This document shows positions 1 through 7,663 of a DNA stretch of 43,800 nucleotides, one piece after another. The first letter of the stretch is position 1, and every line of letters starts with the position of its first letter. The notes below the pieces were generated by a model, which saw only the letters and a program-made list of their open reading frames with translations, did not search any database and was not told where the DNA came from. Made by a program: the position numbers and the translations under genes. This stretch comes from Gemmobacter sp. (GTDB lineage Bacteria; Pseudomonadota; Alphaproteobacteria; Rhodobacterales; Rhodobacteraceae): positions 13,480-57,279 of the forward strand of contig DOMY01000041.1 of assembly GCA_003509785.1 (NCBI GenBank). Reading direction: 5' to 3'.

Positions 1-1578
1 GTGAAGTTCGGCGGCGGCAAGGTGATCCGCGATGGCATGGGCCAGAGCCAGATCAGCCGGGCCGGCGGCGCGGCAGATACCGTGATCACAAACGCGCTGA
101 TCGTTGATCATACCGGCATCTACAAGGCGGATATCGGGCTGCGCGACGGCATCATTGCCGCCATCGGCAAGGCGGGCAACCCCGATACCCAGCCGGGTGT
201 CAGCATCATCATCGGGCCGTCCACCGATGTGATCGCCGGCGAAGGCCGCATCGTCACTGCCGGCGGCATGGATGCGCATATCCATTTCATCTGCCCGCAG
301 CAGGCCGAAGATGCGCTGCATTCGGGCGTGACCACCATGCTGGGCGGCGGCACCGGCCCGTCGCATGGCACCTTGGCCACCACCTGCACCCCCGGCCCCT
401 GGCATATCGGGCGGATGCTGCAGGCGGTGGATGCCATTCCGATGAACTTCGGGATTTCGGGCAAGGGCAATGCCTCGCTACCCGAAGGGCTGGTGGAAAT
501 GGTGAATGCCGGCGCCTGCGCCCTGAAGCTGCATGAAGACTGGGGCACCACTCCCGCCGCCATCGACTGCTGCCTGAGCGTGGCCGATGACATGGATGTG
601 CAGGTGATGATCCACACCGATACGCTGAACGAAAGCGGTTTCGTGGAAAATACCCTGGCCGCGATCAAGGGCCGCACCATCCACGCCTTTCATACCGAAG
701 GGGCGGGCGGTGGCCATGCGCCCGATATCATGCGCGTGGTCAGCAGCCAGAACGTGATCCCGTCTTCGACGAACCCGACGATGCCGTACACCGTGAACAC
801 GGTTGAGGAACATCTGGACATGCTGATGGTCTGCCATCACCTTGACCGGTCGATCCCCGAGGATGTGGCCTTTGCGGAAAGCCGCATCCGCAAGGAAACC
901 ATCGCCGCCGAAGATATCCTGCATGATATGGGGGCGTTTTCGGTGATCTCGTCCGACAGTCAGGCCATGGGGCGGATTGGCGAAGTGATTACCCGTACTT
1001 GGCAGACCGCCCACAAGATGAAGGTGCAGCGGGGCAGGCTGGCCGAGGAAACCGGCGCAAACGACAATTTCCGCGTCCGCCGCTATATCGCCAAATACAC
1101 CATCAATCCTGCGATAACACACGGACTTTCCCGCCATATCGGCAGCGTAGAGGTGGGCAAACGCGCCGATCTGGTGCTGTGGTCGCCTGCCTTCTTTGGC
1201 GCGAAACCGGACATGGTGTTGATGGGCGGAATGATCGTGCTGGCGCAGATGGGCGATCCGAATGGATCGATTCCGGTGCAGCCGATGTATTCACGCCCGA
1301 TGTTCGGTGCTTTGGGCAGGGCGCGGCATATGAGCTGTGCCACCTTCCTTTCGGGTGCGGCCATCGCCAATGGCGTGGGCGCCGAACTGGGCCTGCAGAA
1401 ACAGCTGTATGCGGCGCAGGGCACCCGCAGCATCGGCAAATCCGACATGAAGCTGAACGCCGCCACCCCGATGATCGAGGTGAACCCCGAAACCTATGAG
1501 GTGCGGGCGGATGGTGTTCTGCTGACCTGTGAACCCGCGAAAGAACTGCCGCTGGCACAGAGGTATTTCCTGTTCTAG
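1..1578 (+). CDS. ureC: Urease subunit alpha (UreC), 5' end outside window
   Basis: Catalytic subunit of cytosolic nickel urease (urea to ammonia and carbamate). The reading frame is open from base 1 to the TAG at 1576-1578, giving 525 residues. From the position of the metal ligands about 41 N-terminal residues lie outside the window, so the GTG at base 1 is not the start. Visible landmarks are HIHF at fragment residues 93-96 (nickel-binding His134/His136 in Klebsiella numbering), ALKLHEDWG with the carbamylated lysine at residue 176 (Lys217), HAFHTEGAGGGHAPD, the flap VCHHLD with the catalytic histidine, and SSDSQAMGR with the aspartate ligand. All key residues are present, so the enzyme should be active. 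ureE, ureF and ureG follow on the same strand. The preceding structural genes (ureA, ureB) are expected just upstream but are not visible. Confidence 0.97.
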   Translation: MKFGGGKVIRDGMGQSQISRAGGAADTVITNALIVDHTGIYKADIGLRDGIIAAIGKAGNPDTQPGVSIIIGPSTDVIAGEGRIVTAGGMDAHIHFICPQQAEDALHSGVTTMLGGGTGPSHGTLATTCTPGPWHIGRMLQAVDAIPMNFGISGKGNASLPEGLVEMVNAGACALKLHEDWGTTPAAIDCCLSVADDMDVQVMIHTDTLNESGFVENTLAAIKGRTIHAFHTEGAGGGHAPDIMRVVSSQNVIPSSTNPTMPYTVNTVEEHLDMLMVCHHLDRSIPEDVAFAESRIRKETIAAEDILHDMGAFSVISSDSQAMGRIGEVITRTWQTAHKMKVQRGRLAEETGANDNFRVRRYIAKYTINPAITHGLSRHIGSVEVGKRADLVLWSPAFFGAKPDMVLMGGMIVLAQMGDPNGSIPVQPMYSRPMFGALGRARHMSCATFLSGAAIANGVGAELGLQKQLYAAQGTRSIGKSDMKLNAATPMIEVNPETYEVRADGVLLTCEPAKELPLAQRYFLF

Positions 1579-1745
1579 TGCAAAGCCCTCCCCTGCCCGG
1601 CGCGACGGATTGGCCAGCCCGGCCGTGGCGCCGGGTGGGGGGTATCTTCCACCTCCAGCGCAAGCGCGGCTTCCCGTGCTTGAAGCTGGCGGATCTGGGC
1701 GCGCAGAGCGGCCAGTTCATCAAGAAGCGTCTGGTCGGCCATCAT
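1575..1745 (-). CDS. Possible antisense small coiled-coil protein between ureC and ureE
   Basis: A 56-residue reading frame on the strand opposite the urease genes, filling most of the unusually wide 214-bp gap between ureC and ureE. Two adjacent ATGs (1745 and 1742) follow an AAGGA Shine-Dalgarno-like sequence at good spacing. The N-terminal half reads MADQTLLDELAALRAQIRQ and continues with a leucine/alanine heptad pattern, which predicts a short amphipathic helix or coiled coil. The C-terminal part is proline- and arginine-rich and may simply be read-through. I do not recognise a family. Leucine/alanine/arginine-rich frames also arise by chance in GC-rich DNA, so this is tentative. The ribosome-binding site and helix pattern are the only support. 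Confidence 0.38.
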   Translation of the reverse strand: MMADQTLLDELAALRAQIRQLQAREAALALEVEDTPHPAPRPGWPIRRAGQGRALH

Positions 1746-1792
1746 GGATTCCTTTTTGCCCAACCAGTTTGCGACCGGAGAGTTAACGAATC

Positions 1793-2296
1793 ATGGAACA
1801 GATCACCGCCCATTCCATCCTCCGCTCTGGCCACTGGCTGAAGGCGGATAGCCGCGTCATTCTGGGGTATGATACCCGGTTTCTGCGTCGCAAACGCTTG
1901 CAGGCCGAAGATGGCAGCAGCTTTCTGGTTGATCTGGGCGAAACCACCAGTCTGGACCATGGCGATGCCTTTCAGCTGTCCGATGGGCGGTTGATTGTGG
2001 TGATTGCCGCGCAGGAACCCGTGGTGCAGATCCGGGGCGATCTGCCGCGGCTGGCCTGGCATATCGGCAACCGCCATACGCCCTGCCAGATTGCGGGCGA
2101 TCATCTGGTGATCCGCCGTGACCATGTGCTGGAAAAGATGCTGACCGGCCTGGGGGCCGCGCTGACGCTGGCCGAGGCGCCTTTCCGCCCCGAAGGGGGG
2201 GCCTATGGCCACGGCCGCACCATGGGCCATGATCATGGTCCGGATTTTGGACATGGACACAGCCATGGCGATGGGCATTTCCATTTTCATGACTGA
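1793..2296 (+). CDS. ureE: Urease accessory protein UreE (nickel metallochaperone)
   Basis: Delivers nickel to the apo-urease/UreFG(D) complex in the cytosol. It has 167 residues, the usual size. The N-terminal domain (to about residue 70) includes FLVDLGETTSL. The nickel-binding domain carries GNRHTPCQI with the conserved metal-binding histidine. The C-terminal tail from about residue 140 is very histidine-rich (HGHSHGDGHFHFHD), a nickel-storage extension found in many but not all UreE proteins. A GGAG sequence lies 5' of the ATG at 1793. The end overlaps ureF by 8 bp, implying translational coupling within the urease operon. Confidence 0.95.
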   Translation: MEQITAHSILRSGHWLKADSRVILGYDTRFLRRKRLQAEDGSSFLVDLGETTSLDHGDAFQLSDGRLIVVIAAQEPVVQIRGDLPRLAWHIGNRHTPCQIAGDHLVIRRDHVLEKMLTGLGAALTLAEAPFRPEGGAYGHGRTMGHDHGPDFGHGHSHGDGHFHFHD

Positions 2297-2921
2297 CGAT
2301 CGGCTGAAACTGCATCAATGGCTGTCGCCGGCTTTTCCGATCGGCGGTTTCGGCTATAGTCAGGGCCTGGAAGAGCCGATGGCAACCGGCATCATCCGCA
2401 CTGCCGCAGATGTGGAGGCTTGGGTGACCGCGATCCTGTGCCGCGGATCTGCGCGCACGGATGCGATCATCCTGGCTCATGCCCGGGCGGGGGCCGATTG
2501 CCAGATGCTGTCTGACCTGATCCTCAGCTATGCCAGCTGTGCCGAACGCGAAACCGAGCTGATGGAGCAGGGACGGGCTTTCTGTGCCCTGATCGGCGGG
2601 ATTACCGGGGCTGAGCTGCCACTGCTGCCCTATCCTGTCGCCGTAGGGGTGGCGACAGCCTCGTTGAATCTGGCCACGCAAGAGGTGCTGGCGCTGTTCC
2701 TGCATGGCTCTGCGGCACAGATGATTTCGGCGGCGACGCGGTTTCTGCCGCTGGGCCAGACCGAGGCTCAGGCGATGCTGACCAGACTGGCCCCTATTAT
2801 CAACGCGCTTGCGGCCGAGGCTGCAACCGCCCCGCTTGACAGCATCGGCACTTTTACCCCCGGTGCAGATATGGCTGCGATGCGCCATGAAACTTTGGAA
2901 GTCAGGATCTTTCGCACATGA
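2289..2921 (+). CDS. ureF: Urease accessory protein UreF
   Basis: All-helical urease assembly factor that acts with UreG and UreD(H) to gate nickel insertion and GTP hydrolysis. The frame is open further upstream, but the start is placed at ATG 2289 (MTDDRLKLHQWLSPAFPIGG). This matches the family N-terminus and overlaps the end of ureE by 8 bp, giving 210 residues. The motif LSPAFPIGGFGYSQGLE is the UreF signature. It ends with an ATGA overlap into ureG. The moderate alanine and leucine content and length are typical of alphaproteobacterial UreF. Confidence 0.94.
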   Translation: MTDDRLKLHQWLSPAFPIGGFGYSQGLEEPMATGIIRTAADVEAWVTAILCRGSARTDAIILAHARAGADCQMLSDLILSYASCAERETELMEQGRAFCALIGGITGAELPLLPYPVAVGVATASLNLATQEVLALFLHGSAAQMISAATRFLPLGQTEAQAMLTRLAPIINALAAEAATAPLDSIGTFTPGADMAAMRHETLEVRIFRT

Positions 2922-3538
2922 CCAGCCCCAATGGCCCTCTTCGTGTTGGAATCGGTGGCCCTGTCGGCGCCGGCAAGACCACGCTGACGGAAAAGCTTTG
3001 CGCGGCGCTGGCCGACCGCTGTTCCATGGCAGTCATCACCAATGACATCTATACCCGTGAAGATGCGGACTACCTGACCCGCGCGCAGGTTCTGCCGGCC
3101 GCGCGTATCCGTGGCGTTGAAACTGGCGGCTGCCCGCATACCGCAATCCGCGAGGATGCCAGCATCAACCTGGCTGCCGTCGCCGATCTGCGCAGCGCCT
3201 TTGCGGATCTGGATCTGATCCTGATCGAATCCGGGGGCGATAATCTGGCAGCAACTTTCAGCCCGGAACTGGCCGATCTGTCGATCTATGTGATCGACAC
3301 TGCTGCAGGGCAGGATATCCCGCGCAAGAAGGGGCCAGGATTGGCGCGATCTGATCTGCTGGTTGTCAACAAAACCGATCTTGCACCTTATGTCGGCGTC
3401 GATCTGGCACAGCTGGAGGCCGATACGCAGATTGCCCGTGGTGCGCGACCCTATGTGATGGCCCGGCTGCGGCAAGGCCAAGGTGTTGAGAGTATTGTAA
3501 AATTTCTGCAAGAAGAAGGCGGTCTGATACTTCGTTGA
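2918..3538 (+). CDS. ureG: Urease accessory GTPase UreG
   Basis: SIMIBI-class GTPase that couples GTP hydrolysis to nickel delivery to urease. It has 206 residues. The Walker A motif GIGGPVGAGKTTL is near residues 8-20. Further landmarks are the metal-binding motif TGGCPHTAIREDAS (nickel-binding Cys-Pro-His), the switch region ESGGDNLAATFSPELAD and the guanine-specificity motif NKTDLAPYVG. It starts in a 4-bp ATGA overlap with ureF and is the last gene of the ureCEFG run. The next gene on this strand lies 110 bp away. Confidence 0.97.
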   Translation: MTSPNGPLRVGIGGPVGAGKTTLTEKLCAALADRCSMAVITNDIYTREDADYLTRAQVLPAARIRGVETGGCPHTAIREDASINLAAVADLRSAFADLDLILIESGGDNLAATFSPELADLSIYVIDTAAGQDIPRKKGPGLARSDLLVVNKTDLAPYVGVDLAQLEADTQIARGARPYVMARLRQGQGVESIVKFLQEEGGLILR

Positions 3539-3565
3539 CATGAAAACCGACATGCAAAATTAACA
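3535..3565 (+). promoter_or_regulatory. Weak candidate promoter for the phasin-like gene
   Basis: A perfect TTGACA at 3535-3540 overlaps the ureG stop codon. It is followed about 17 bp later by an A/T-rich stretch (AATTAA) that resembles a -10 element only poorly. It could drive the small gene at 3649. Only the -35 hexamer is convincing. Confidence 0.25.
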
Positions 3566-3648
3566 CTTTGGTCGGATTTCCCTGAGGTCGTACTTGCGTG
3601 GTGGGCAGGGCAGCGCCAAGTTGAAGACAGATACAGTCAGGAACCGTA

Positions 3649-3960
3649 ATGTTTGTAACGCCCAATGAAGCCTTTTCTCTGTCCATGCAGACCAGCCTGA
3701 TGCTGGCCGAGGCACAGGCAGTTATCGCGATGCGGCTTTGGGGCATGGCAGGGCTCTGGAATGTAGCGCCCGAAGAAACCATGCGTATGGTCGAAGAAAA
3801 GACCCAAGCCATGACTGAATCCGCGTTTTCTGCGGGTCAGGCCGCAATGAGTGGGGCTGGCGCTGCAGCTGTTGCGATGGCTGCATTGAAGCCAGTGCGC
3901 AAGCGCACCAGCTCCAACATGAAACGTTTGCAGAAACGCGGGCCTGGCCTGCCGTTCTGA
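3649..3960 (+). CDS. Small phasin-like helical protein of unknown function
   Basis: A 103-residue protein with a helical core (MQTSLMLAEAQAVIAMRLWG, then MVEEKTQAMTESAFSAGQAA) and a basic tail (KPVRKRTSSNMKRLQKRG). It resembles small Rhodobacteraceae proteins that databases often mislabel antifreeze or phasin-like. I recognise the type but know no established function. There is no signal peptide and no clear membrane segment. It stands alone: 110 bp after ureG on the same strand and converging on msrA with a 10-bp gap. The amphipathic Met/Ala-rich helices would suit binding to a lipid or polyhydroxyalkanoate surface, but that is inference. Confidence 0.72.
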   Translation: MFVTPNEAFSLSMQTSLMLAEAQAVIAMRLWGMAGLWNVAPEETMRMVEEKTQAMTESAFSAGQAAMSGAGAAAVAMAALKPVRKRTSSNMKRLQKRGPGLPF

Positions 3961-3970
3961 CCTGTGGGGA

Positions 3971-4594
3971 TCAATGCGACAGCGCTTGATCGCCCCAGAC
4001 TTGGGCAAGGCGCGCATCGCGGCCACATCCTTCACGGTAGAATTGATATGCGTTCTTCTTCTGCATCGGCCCGCCGCGCGTAAGCACGATATCTGACGAT
4101 TTGTAGTAATCCTGATGATATTCCTCGGCTGGCCAGAAGTCGCCAGCTGACAACACAGGTGTCACAACCTTCTGACCAAGAACCTTCGCCGCTTCGGCAA
4201 TGGCAGCCTCGGCTGTTGCACGCTCAGCCTCTGTCGCTACGAAAATTGCAGTGCGATAGGTATCGCCCCGGTCGCAGAACTGGCCGCCGGCATCTGTGAC
4301 ATCAATAGAACGCAAGAATTTGTGCATCAGATCTGCGTAAGAGATCACGGCATCGTCGTAGGTGATCTGCACCGCTTCGAAATGCCCGGTACCGCCATTG
4401 ACCACCTGCTTGTAAGTCGGCCCCTCTACGGTGCCACCCGTGAAACCAGAGACCACATCCTTTACACCCTGGACCTTTTCGAAATCAGCCTCGACACACC
4501 AGAAACAGCCGCCGGCCACCACAGCCTTGCGGATTTCGGCCTGCGCCCCCGTTGCCATAAGGGTAAGGCCCACAGTCAATGCAATCAGCTTCAT
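3971..4594 (-). CDS. msrA: Peptide-methionine (S)-S-oxide reductase, exported
   Basis: Repairs S-methionine sulfoxide in proteins. The start ATG at 4594 is chosen because AGGAGG stands directly upstream and because it gives a clean signal peptide, MKLIALTVGLTLMATGAQA, ending at residue 19. The frame is open 25 codons further upstream but without signals. The mature protein starts close to the active site GCFWCVE (Cys30, Cys33). Conserved QFCDRGDTYRTAIF is present. A cysteine in the C-terminal part (YREGCGRD) may act in resolving the disulfide. The total is 207 residues. The signal peptide predicts a periplasmic enzyme. No msrB neighbour is visible. It is transcribed away from the smr-mltA group with an 82-bp gap. 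Confidence 0.95.
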   Translation of the reverse strand: MKLIALTVGLTLMATGAQAEIRKAVVAGGCFWCVEADFEKVQGVKDVVSGFTGGTVEGPTYKQVVNGGTGHFEAVQITYDDAVISYADLMHKFLRSIDVTDAGGQFCDRGDTYRTAIFVATEAERATAEAAIAEAAKVLGQKVVTPVLSAGDFWPAEEYHQDYYKSSDIVLTRGGPMQKKNAYQFYREGCGRDARLAQVWGDQALSH

Positions 4595-4676
4595 GTTTAT
4601 CCTCCTGTCGCTGTGGCAAAGCTGTTCCGGAAGCCCAATCCGGGCAACACAAGCCTGCGTGAGGCACATGTCAAAG

Positions 4677-5288
4677 TCAGCGTGGACGACGAAGGTAGAC
4701 GTAATAGGCGCCTGCGCCGCCGTGCTTCAGATGCGCCTCTGACACCTGCAGAACACAGGGTCCGAGGGGAGGCAGATGGAGCCAACGCGGCACCTGATGT
4801 TTCAGAATACCATAGCGCGTCGGGATGGGGCCATGATCTGGCCCCTGTTTTCCCTTGCCGGTGATGACGAGGACCAGCCGGTATCCAGTGCCCCAGCTGT
4901 TCAGGATGAAGCGGATCAATTCGGGATGCGCTTCGGCCACCGTCATGCCATGAAGATCGATCCGCGCTTCGGGCGACAGTTTGCCGCGGATCATGCGGTC
5001 ATGGTTCTTGCGATCCATCAACACAGGCGCAGTGGCAAGACGTTCGGCAAGCGGAGCCAGCACGTCGACCATGGGTTTGGCCTGGCTACGCTCGCCAATG
5101 CGAAAACGGTTCAGGCCTGGGGCCGGCGGGATCGGCTGCACCTCGGGCTTATGGAAGGCAGCAGGCGGCTCTGCGGGCGTGGCTTCGGGTTTGCGCAGGA
5201 ATACCGCACCGTGCATCGGGCGGGCTGTGCGGGCAACAGCTTGCCACAGCTCCTGTTCTTCGGGGCGGAGGGATCGGCGGAGGCTCAT
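4677..5288 (-). CDS. Smr/MutS2-type domain protein
   Basis: A 203-residue cytosolic protein. The N-terminal half is low-complexity and proline-rich. The C-terminal half (from about residue 105) is a small MutS-related (Smr) domain with the signature IDLHGMTVAEA, the central VLVITGKGKQG and a C-terminal YYVYLRR strand. The family includes nucleases and ribosome-associated factors; the substrate here is unknown. Its ATG overlaps the mltA stop in an ATGA arrangement, so it is probably translated from the Tim44-mltA-smr mRNA. Confidence 0.93.
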   Translation of the reverse strand: MSLRRSLRPEEQELWQAVARTARPMHGAVFLRKPEATPAEPPAAFHKPEVQPIPPAPGLNRFRIGERSQAKPMVDVLAPLAERLATAPVLMDRKNHDRMIRGKLSPEARIDLHGMTVAEAHPELIRFILNSWGTGYRLVLVITGKGKQGPDHGPIPTRYGILKHQVPRWLHLPPLGPCVLQVSEAHLKHGGAGAYYVYLRRPR

Positions 5289-6322
5289 GGGATCGGCTCG
5301 GCACTCGCAAAGGCAAGGTCAATCGGCAGCAACATCAGCATCCGGCCACCATCCTTGACGACGCCGGCCGCATCGCCGGCCGCATCACCCGTGCCATAGT
5401 AGATATCAGCCCGCTGCGCGCCCTTGATGGCGCCACCGGTATCCTGCGCCACCATCAACCGCCGCAAAGGGGCACGGCCATCCTTTTCGATCCAGACCGG
5501 CGCCCCCAAGAGATTGAAGGCAGGATCAACGGCCACCGACCGCATCGGGGTGATAGACCGGCCCATGGCCCCAATCGGGCCCTTGTCAGCGGCCAAGTCG
5601 GGCAGACGACGGAAGAAGACGTAAGAAGGATTATGGTCAAGCAAGGCATTGCCCGGAGCCGGGTTCCGTTTAACCCAGCCACGGATCGTCTGTGCCGAGA
5701 CCTGATCGGCGGTGTAGGTGCCGCGGCGAACCAGTTCCTGCCCGACAGAACGGTAGGGGTGCCCATTCTTCCCGCCATAGCCCACACGCAGCACACGTCC
5801 ATCCGGCATCCGGATGCGGCCTGAGCCCTGGATATGCAGGAAAAATACATCAACCGGATCTTCAAGCCAGGCAATCTCAAGCCCGCGCCCACGCAACACC
5901 CCGGATTCGATCACCTGCCGCGAGTGATATTGAACCCCATCACGAAGTTCGGGCGGGCGGGCATAGAAAGGATAGGCAAAGCGCGGCGTTCGAGTAGGCG
6001 AGCCGTCCAGCAGGGGTTCATAATAGCCGGTGAACAGGGCAGGTGGGCGACCGATCAGCACCGGGCGAAAGAACAGCTCGAAAAACGCGCGGGCACTTTC
6101 GGTGCTGCCGTCAGCATCGCGGGCCAAAGCGCAAGGTGGCCCCCATTCGGGGGCCTTCAGCAGATTACAGGTTTCCAGAAAGGTGGTCAGAGCCGGGCGC
6201 TGATCATCATCGGACCAGCCATCAAGCTCTTCAAAGGTAAGTACCTGCTGCGCAGCCGCCATTACACCCGCACCCAGCCAGAGCGCGGTTGCCGTGGCAG
6301 CAATGCGAGCCAGAGCACGCAT
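5285..6322 (-). CDS. mltA: Membrane-bound lytic murein transglycosylase A (MltA)
   Basis: Cleaves peptidoglycan glycan strands with formation of 1,6-anhydro-MurNAc at the periplasmic face. It has 345 residues from ATG 6322 (a GTG at 6325 is in frame, and the Tim44 stop overlaps). The N-terminus is a signal sequence ending near AAAQQ, without an obvious lipobox cysteine. The MltA domain carries LFTGYYEPLLDGS and FLHIQGSGRIRMPDG. The 3D domain has AQDTGGAIKGAQRADIYYG with the catalytic aspartate region. A short internal duplication (GDAAGDAAG) follows the 3D motif. It would feed the anhydro-muropeptide recycling to which the AmgK/MurU pair in this window also belongs. Confidence 0.95.
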   Translation of the reverse strand: MRALARIAATATALWLGAGVMAAAQQVLTFEELDGWSDDDQRPALTTFLETCNLLKAPEWGPPCALARDADGSTESARAFFELFFRPVLIGRPPALFTGYYEPLLDGSPTRTPRFAYPFYARPPELRDGVQYHSRQVIESGVLRGRGLEIAWLEDPVDVFFLHIQGSGRIRMPDGRVLRVGYGGKNGHPYRSVGQELVRRGTYTADQVSAQTIRGWVKRNPAPGNALLDHNPSYVFFRRLPDLAADKGPIGAMGRSITPMRSVAVDPAFNLLGAPVWIEKDGRAPLRRLMVAQDTGGAIKGAQRADIYYGTGDAAGDAAGVVKDGGRMLMLLPIDLAFASAEPIP

Positions 6323-6984
6323 CACTCCCCGGTCGCGGTAAGTTGCCAGTTGGGATCAGCGGAGCCCATGTTGCGCGAGAAGGTCCAGACATCGCGTTGG
6401 CGCTTTGCGGCCGTCGGGCTGCCTTCGATCACTGTGCCATTGGCGTCGCGCACAACGGTCGTCAGCTCGCCTACAAAGCGCACCGTGATTTCGCCCAGCC
6501 GTGTATCACGATCAAACGTGGCTTCATGCAGCGCCATTTCGCGCAAGCCGACGAAATTCGCATCAACCGTCAGACCCTGGGCCTCGCGTGCGGCAACAGC
6601 TTCGGCGAAGCTGTCATAGACATCTGGCGAAAGGAACGGCTTGACCTGTGCCAGATCACCACGCTCGAATGCCATCAGGATCATTTCATAAGCGCCGCGT
6701 GCGCCCTGCAGGAAGGTACCCACAGAAAAATCAGGTTCCGCAAGTTTCATCCCCGCCAGCGCAACTGCCGAAGGCGAGCCGTCTGCCACGTGATCGGTAA
6801 TGTCACGATCCGGGCCGCCTTCGATCACCTCGAAATTACGGGCAGAGGTGCGGGCAGGCTCTGGCTCGGCCGGAAGAGGAGGCTTTTCAAAACCTTCACG
6901 GGTGCCCAGCACATTGCGGAGCTTGAGGATAAGAAAGACCGCGACCCCGGCAAGTACCAGGAGCTGGATCAATGAACTGTTCAT
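6322..6984 (-). CDS. Tim44-like membrane-anchored protein
   Basis: A 220-residue protein with an N-terminal transmembrane helix (SLIQLLVLAGVAVFLILKL, about residues 4-22), an acidic/proline linker and a C-terminal Tim44-like domain (about residues 75-215). That domain includes FLQGARGAYEMILMAFERGD and the LSPDVYDSFAEAVAAREAQG region. Bacterial Tim44-like proteins (TimA type) are inner-membrane, lipid-binding proteins of uncertain role. The start at 6984 removes a non-conserved 30-codon upstream extension. It is first in the leftward Tim44-mltA-smr run and divergent from fxsA. The stop overlaps the mltA start (TGATG). Confidence 0.9.
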   Translation of the reverse strand: MNSSLIQLLVLAGVAVFLILKLRNVLGTREGFEKPPLPAEPEPARTSARNFEVIEGGPDRDITDHVADGSPSAVALAGMKLAEPDFSVGTFLQGARGAYEMILMAFERGDLAQVKPFLSPDVYDSFAEAVAAREAQGLTVDANFVGLREMALHEATFDRDTRLGEITVRFVGELTTVVRDANGTVIEGSPTAAKRQRDVWTFSRNMGSADPNWQLTATGE

Positions 6985-7109
6985 ACAGACCTCGACCGGC
7001 AAAGGGATGGTATCCGGGGGTTGGTATCCGGCACCGATGATCCTTATGTAGGGAAGGGGGTTGCACAAGTCCACCTGCTGCTGCCCGGAAGTTTATGCGA
7101 GAGGATATC

Positions 7110-7586
7110 ATGCGGCTGTTTGGCCCGTTCATTGTGCTGATTTTGATCGAGATTGCGCTGTTCATCACCCTTGGCGGGGCGATCGGGCTTTTGCCATCGC
7201 TGGCGGTGATCTTCGGCACCGGGATTCTGGGCGTTGCCGTGATGCGGCGACAGGGGCGCCGTGCTGCGCTGGATCTGCGGGCTGCGCTGGACGGCATCCG
7301 CAAGCCCACAGCCCCTCCGGCTGATGTGCTGGTGGTGTTTCTGGCCGGGCTGCTTCTGGTTTCGCCCGGCTTTCTGGCAGATGCGCTAGGTCTTTTGCTG
7401 CTGATCCCGCCACTGCGGCGGGCCTTGATCGCAGTAGTGGCCAAGCGGATGCCTGTTCAGACGACTGCTGGCTTTGGCGTCCATCAGACCGGGCGGCCAG
7501 ATGTGGTGATCGACGGCGAGTTCATCGAGATCGAGCAAACGCAGGCGCCGCAAGACCGTGGCCCTTCTGGCTGGACCCGACCCTAA
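7110..7586 (+). CDS. fxsA: FxsA family membrane protein
   Basis: A 158-residue inner-membrane protein of the FxsA family (named for suppression of F-plasmid exclusion of phage T7; cellular role unclear). The start ATG at 7110 is preferred to the in-frame ATG at 7095 because GAGG sits about 8 bp upstream and because homologues begin directly with the first membrane helix (RLFGPFIVLILIEIALF). Hydrophobic segments are near residues 5-45 and 75-105, with the family pattern LLLVSPGFLADALGLLLLIP. The C-terminal 50 residues are soluble. It lies upstream of secB with a 77-bp gap. Confidence 0.92.
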   Translation: MRLFGPFIVLILIEIALFITLGGAIGLLPSLAVIFGTGILGVAVMRRQGRRAALDLRAALDGIRKPTAPPADVLVVFLAGLLLVSPGFLADALGLLLLIPPLRRALIAVVAKRMPVQTTAGFGVHQTGRPDVVIDGEFIEIEQTQAPQDRGPSGWTRP

Positions 7587-7663
7587 AACGCCGCGGGCAT
7601 TGAGAGGTGGGATTTCTGCTGCTACAGAAGGATCAGCCCTACAGGGAACAGCAGGAGAGACCG

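Noticed and set aside
1578..1841. Plus-strand 87-codon frame between ureC and ureE
   Set aside because: No ribosome-binding site, overlaps the well-supported ureE start, and composition is like a shadow frame. The opposite-strand frame is the better candidate.
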